A stretch of 15,803 bases of DNA. Origin: Bacillota bacterium. GTDB lineage: Bacteria; Bacillota; Bacilli; Bacillales_B; DSM-18226. A program made the translations under genes and the position numbers. Under the pieces are notes generated by a model that was not told where the DNA came from, made no database searches, and worked only from the letters and a program-made list of their open reading frames with translations. Shown here in pieces: positions 13,075 to 15,803 of the stretch. Every line of letters begins with the position of its first letter. Within the stretch, counting starts at the first letter, position 1. The stretch lies in contig JAUZQA010000021.1 in the NCBI GenBank assembly GCA_030705665.1, positions 1-15,803 of the forward strand, read 5' to 3'.

Positions 13075-13935
13075 ATGCCAGGATGGATTCATATTGTTAT
13101 TCGTTCCATCATTTTCTTACTGATCTTGTTGATTACCACAAAGATGTTGGGTAAAAAGCAAATTTCTGAGCTCTCTTTCTTTGAATACGTTTCTGGGATT
13201 ACAATTGGAAGTATTGCTGGAGAAGTAATAACAGGTCTAGAAAGCAATCCCTACCATGGTGCTTTGGCGATTGTTATGTTTGGACTCGTTACCTTGTTAG
13301 TGGATTTTCTTTCATTAAAAAGTAAAACATTTCGGGATGTAGTTGAAGGAAGAGGTACAGTTATCATAAAAGATGGTAAAATTTTAGAAGAAAATGTAAA
13401 AAAAGAAAAATACACATTAGATGAAATCTCTGCTTTGCTCCGCCAAAAAGATATCTTTCGTGTAGCTGATGTCGAATTTGCTGTGTTAGAGCCAAGAGGT
13501 ACTTTAAGTGCATTATTAAAAAAAGAAAATCGGCCACTTACGCCCAAAGACTTGCAATTAAAAACGGCAAATGAAAAAGAACCGCAAACAATTATCATGG
13601 ATGGTAGTATTTTAGATGAGGCACTTCGTGCTTCGGGCAAAAACCGCGGATGGCTCCAGCTAGAACTTGAAAAACTCGGGGTTACACTAGAAAATGTGTT
13701 TTTAGGGCAGGTGGATTCCTATGGAGAGCTAACAGTAGACATATATGATGATAAACTTAAAATACCATCTGCACATGCACGCCCGCTTTTAATGGCAACA
13801 TTAAAGAAAACACAGGCAGACCTTGAAATATACTCTCTCCAAACTAAATGCGATAAATCCAAAGCAATGTTTAAAAAAAATGCTGCGCTTCTTGAGCATA
13901 TGATAGAGAAACTAAATCCATATTTGAGGGAATAA
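13075..13935 (+). CDS. 2Duf-type membrane protein (DUF421 plus C-terminal DUF1657 domain)
   Basis: A 286-residue YetF/DUF421 protein carrying an extra domain. Hydrophobic segments are at about 8-22, 38-54 and 61-79, with the family motif LGKKQISELSFFEYVSGITIG between the first two. The cytosolic DUF421 part runs to about 225. Residues 236-286 (LKKTQADLEIYSLQT onward, ending LNPYLRE) align with the small DUF1657 proteins encoded just upstream. Proteins of this make-up, called 2Duf, sit in the spore inner membrane and raise resistance to wet heat and some chemicals, as known from spoVA2mob operons. Here spoVAC, spoVAD and spoVAE are absent from the window. GAGGTG lies 8 bases before the ATG and a strong terminator follows. 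Confidence 0.9.
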   Translation: MPGWIHIVIRSIIFLLILLITTKMLGKKQISELSFFEYVSGITIGSIAGEVITGLESNPYHGALAIVMFGLVTLLVDFLSLKSKTFRDVVEGRGTVIIKDGKILEENVKKEKYTLDEISALLRQKDIFRVADVEFAVLEPRGTLSALLKKENRPLTPKDLQLKTANEKEPQTIIMDGSILDEALRASGKNRGWLQLELEKLGVTLENVFLGQVDSYGELTVDIYDDKLKIPSAHARPLLMATLKKTQADLEIYSLQTKCDKSKAMFKKNAALLEHMIEKLNPYLRE

Positions 13936-13947
13936 ATGAAGGATAAA

Positions 13948-13989
13948 GATCCTTATCTAACAATTTGATTGATAAGGATCATTTTCTTT
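13948..13989. terminator. Terminator between the 2Duf and transporter genes
   Basis: GATCCTTATC (13948-13957) and GATAAGGATC (13971-13980) form a perfect 10-bp stem with a 13-base loop, then ATTTTCTTT. On the minus strand the stem is followed by TTTATCC, so it may also serve the convergent transporter gene. Confidence 0.85.
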
Positions 13990-13993
13990 ACCG

Positions 13994-14968
13994 TCAATGC
14001 TGCAAACATTGTTTTTTATCCTTTTTATGCTCTAGTCTATGGGAGAAAAAAGAATGAAGGATCATGCCGACCATTACAAGAAAAATTCCCGACCATGATA
14101 AAAAGGTCGGAGCTGCTGCTTTTAAAAAGAGTAACTCCCCTACTAAAGCAAATAATACCTCCATCGATTGTGTTGCCTCCACTGCAGCAAGCCTCTGCAT
14201 ATTTCCCCTAACAAGGTCTGTTGCCTGAAAGAACAAAATTGTTGCGATCACACCAGAGGAAATGGCAACCAACCCTGATTGTGAAATCTGACTAATTGTT
14301 GGCGGTCCAACCGTGATTAAACCAAAAATAACCAACACTAACCAAAATGGTAAACTTGCAATGGTCATACCAAGTACTCTTTGATAGGTGTCGAGTCGCC
14401 CCCCACAAACGTCCATCATTTTCCGATTTCCGAGGGGATAAGCAAAAGATGCAATGATGATTGGTACGATTCCAAACAGTAAATCGGTAATAGACAGGTG
14501 TTTTGCTTGGTCCACTTGCATGAAGATAATCCCTAACAAAATAATGGTAGACATACAAAGGCCTTTAATGGGAATTTTCCCTCTTACCTTTACAATTCCA
14601 TGCGAAGTTACAAAGGTTTCAGAAAATAATGGTGCCAAAATAGAACCTGAAATAATGGTTAGTTGCCATGTTGCAGCAATCAGCCAGCCCGGAGCATATG
14701 CTGCTGAAAAACAAAGCGGAGCATAAAACAGGCCAAAACCGATAAAACTCCATATAAACCATGCCCATGGATGATTTTTCATTTCTTTCAAAAGAGGCAT
14801 TAAATTTTTTCTACCTAATACAAGGATTAAAAGGAATGGAATCATAAAAATATATCGAAGTGATGCACTCCATATCCAGCTTCCACCAGATAAATCCATG
14901 GCCCGATTCAAGATGAATGTAAAGGCAAAAAAGAAGGCTGCCAAAATACCTAAGATGATTGGTTTCAT
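13994..14968 (-). CDS. DMT-superfamily multidrug transporter (EmrE/EamA type, ten helices)
   Basis: A 324-residue inner membrane protein with about ten hydrophobic helices, in two repeats of five. The first begins MKPIILGILAAFFFAFTFILNRAMD, as is usual for EamA-like exporters. Segments such as GWLIAATWQLTIISGSILAPLF and NMQRLAAVEATQSMEVLFALVGELLFL match the 'multidrug resistance efflux transporter' (PF13536-like) branch. The C-terminal tail is basic (HRLEHKKDKKQ). The substrate is unknown. GGGGGGAG lies 5 bases before the ATG. It stands alone, convergent with the 2Duf gene. Confidence 0.85.
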   Translation of the reverse strand: MKPIILGILAAFFFAFTFILNRAMDLSGGSWIWSASLRYIFMIPFLLILVLGRKNLMPLLKEMKNHPWAWFIWSFIGFGLFYAPLCFSAAYAPGWLIAATWQLTIISGSILAPLFSETFVTSHGIVKVRGKIPIKGLCMSTIILLGIIFMQVDQAKHLSITDLLFGIVPIIIASFAYPLGNRKMMDVCGGRLDTYQRVLGMTIASLPFWLVLVIFGLITVGPPTISQISQSGLVAISSGVIATILFFQATDLVRGNMQRLAAVEATQSMEVLFALVGELLFLKAAAPTFLSWSGIFLVMVGMILHSFFSHRLEHKKDKKQCLQH

Positions 14969-15290
14969 TAACTCCCCCCTACCTATTTTTCTAGTTTTCT
15001 CTAAAATGAATATAATCCCTCTTCAAAAGAACTCATTTCTTGTACAATTACCTCTCTGGCATAATTTAAGGGATATTTATGAAAAATACCTTTAAAATGA
15101 GTTTCCAACTTATTTTCCTTTAAAAAATAGCAATCTTCAATAGGTTTTTAATAAAAAGAACAACCTTACATTGTCAAATAGGCATTTTTAATATATTAAT
15201 ATAAGAAAAAGATGAAACTTCTATCTCTTATTTATCAGTTTTTTTAATGTAAATCCCTTTTTCCAAATAATACTTTTTCAAAAAAATATA
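14969..15290. other. AT-rich intergenic stretch between divergent genes
   Basis: About 320 bases between the transporter start and the lysine permease promoter. It must hold the leftward promoter of the transporter, but I could not settle on a convincing pair of hexamers. I see no gene, RNA or clear repeat in it. Confidence 0.4.
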
Positions 15291-15319
15291 TTGACCCAAA
15301 AATTTTTAAAACGTATACT
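15291..15319 (+). promoter_or_regulatory. Sigma-A promoter of the lysine riboswitch and permease
   Basis: TTGACC (15291-15296) and TATACT (15314-15319) are separated by an ideal 17 bases, placing transcription start near 15326, just before the riboswitch. Confidence 0.75.
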
Positions 15320-15345
15320 TTATTTATAAACTTTATATGACAAAT

Positions 15346-15607
15346 CCTCATCCAAACCGATGAGGTAGAGGTCGCGGCTTTTATCAGTAAAACGGACGAG
15401 ATACAGAGGATCTATGAATACGTTTGAAAGGAAAAGCTGCCGAAGTGTGCTTTGGTCTCTGAACAAGCATGCTGGGGCTGTTTTCGAATAGGAACAGAAC
15501 TGTCACGTTTTGGCCATTACCAGCTGAACGTGTTGAGCTATCTTTCGGAAGGTATGATGCGGGGTATAAAACAGCCACACGAATCAACTTCGGTGGCTTT
15601 TATTATT
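15346..15607 (+). promoter_or_regulatory. Lysine riboswitch (L-box) with terminator
   Basis: Conserved L-box blocks appear in order: GGTAGAGGTCGCGG at 15364, ATCAGTA near 15383, GAAAGG..AAAGCTGCCGAAG near 15425, TGCTGGGGCTGT near 15470, GAACTGTCACG near 15497 and TGAGCTATC near 15534. Helix P1 pairs GGTAG (15364-15368) with CTATC (15538-15542). The expression platform ends in a terminator with AGCCAC (15573-15578) pairing GTGGCT (15593-15598), then TTTTATTATT. Bound lysine should stabilise the aptamer and allow termination, shutting off the permease. An extra stem, CCTCATC (15346-15352) with GATGAGG (15359-15365), overlaps the P1 strand by two bases. Confidence 0.92.
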
Positions 15608-15647
15608 CCAAACTCCTTCCAAAAAAATGAAAAAGGAGTTAGAACAA

Positions 15648-15803
15648 ATGCCAACAACAACAGATAGAAAACAATCTATCGTTTCAACAACTGAAACGAC
15701 GGAATTAAAACGTGGCTTAAAAGCCCGGCACTTAACAATGATTTCACTTGGTGGTCACATTGGGACAGGATTATTCTTAGCTAGTGGCGGTGCCATTCAT
15801 ACC
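15648..15803 (+). CDS. lysP: Lysine permease, APC/AAT family (5' part only)
   Basis: The first 52 codons of an amino acid permease, cut by the window end. After a polar Thr-rich N-terminus comes RGLKARHLTMISLGG, then HIGTGLFLASGGAI, the first-helix signature of the AAT group that includes E. coli LysP (ELKARHLTMIAIGG). The family alone would also allow other basic or aromatic amino acid permeases; the lysine riboswitch directly upstream makes lysine uptake the best call. AAAGGAG lies 9 bases before ATG 15648, which places that site outside the gene, unlike the in-frame ATG at 15627. Confidence 0.85.
   Translation, partial: MPTTTDRKQSIVSTTETTELKRGLKARHLTMISLGGHIGTGLFLASGGAIHT

Noticed and set aside
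13251..13640. Minus-strand frame of 129 codons
   Set aside because: It is antisense to the 2Duf gene, with no ribosome site and no recognisable product.
15384..15667. Two overlapping frames of 67 and 71 codons
   Set aside because: They lie within the lysine riboswitch, whose conserved blocks explain the sequence.

Overview
The window looks like chromosome from a low-GC, endospore-forming Bacillaceae (Bacillus/Neobacillus type). The support is strong AGGAGG-type ribosome binding sites, a CsgA-like spore protein, two DUF1657 proteins beside a DUF421-DUF1657 ('2Duf') membrane protein, a YmaF protein, a VanW/YoaR-like protein and a lysine (L-box) riboswitch. No phage, insertion sequence, CRISPR array, tRNA or rRNA was recognised.

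Region 1-3540 (minus) is a stress or envelope module: a TTG-started OmpR/PhoB response regulator, an overlapping sensor histidine kinase, and a membrane-anchored HtrA serine protease cut off by the window start. The regulator promoter carries four half-sites of a TTAACA-like element at exact 11-bp spacing. The htrA promoter carries the same element, so the regulator probably controls itself and htrA.

Region 3688-7560 holds single genes: a small ribbon-helix-helix protein (minus), a VanW-domain protein (plus) that converges on a membrane-anchored protein with four internal repeats (minus), an SGNH/GDSL hydrolase (minus), a divergent SAM methyltransferase (plus) and csgA (plus). Several are closed by clear terminators.

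Region 7560-8870 is mostly non-coding. It has one convincing 54-residue gene (7737-7901, minus) missed by length cutoffs, then about 750 bases with hairpins, inverted repeats and a 26-bp near-repeat in opposite orientations.

Region 8868-11930 (minus) is a drug-efflux operon: marR, a short EmrA-like fusion protein and an EmrB-like transporter. The first two genes overlap by ATGA, and the transporter has an unusual 103-residue N-terminal extension. A near-consensus sigma-A promoter and two palindromes precede marR.

Region 12020-13991 has ymaF (minus) and, divergently, a forespore-type cassette of DUF1657, DUF1657 and 2Duf (plus) behind a good sigma-G-like promoter. A convergent EmrE/EamA-type transporter follows (minus). 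The window ends with a lysine riboswitch and the start of a lysine permease (plus).
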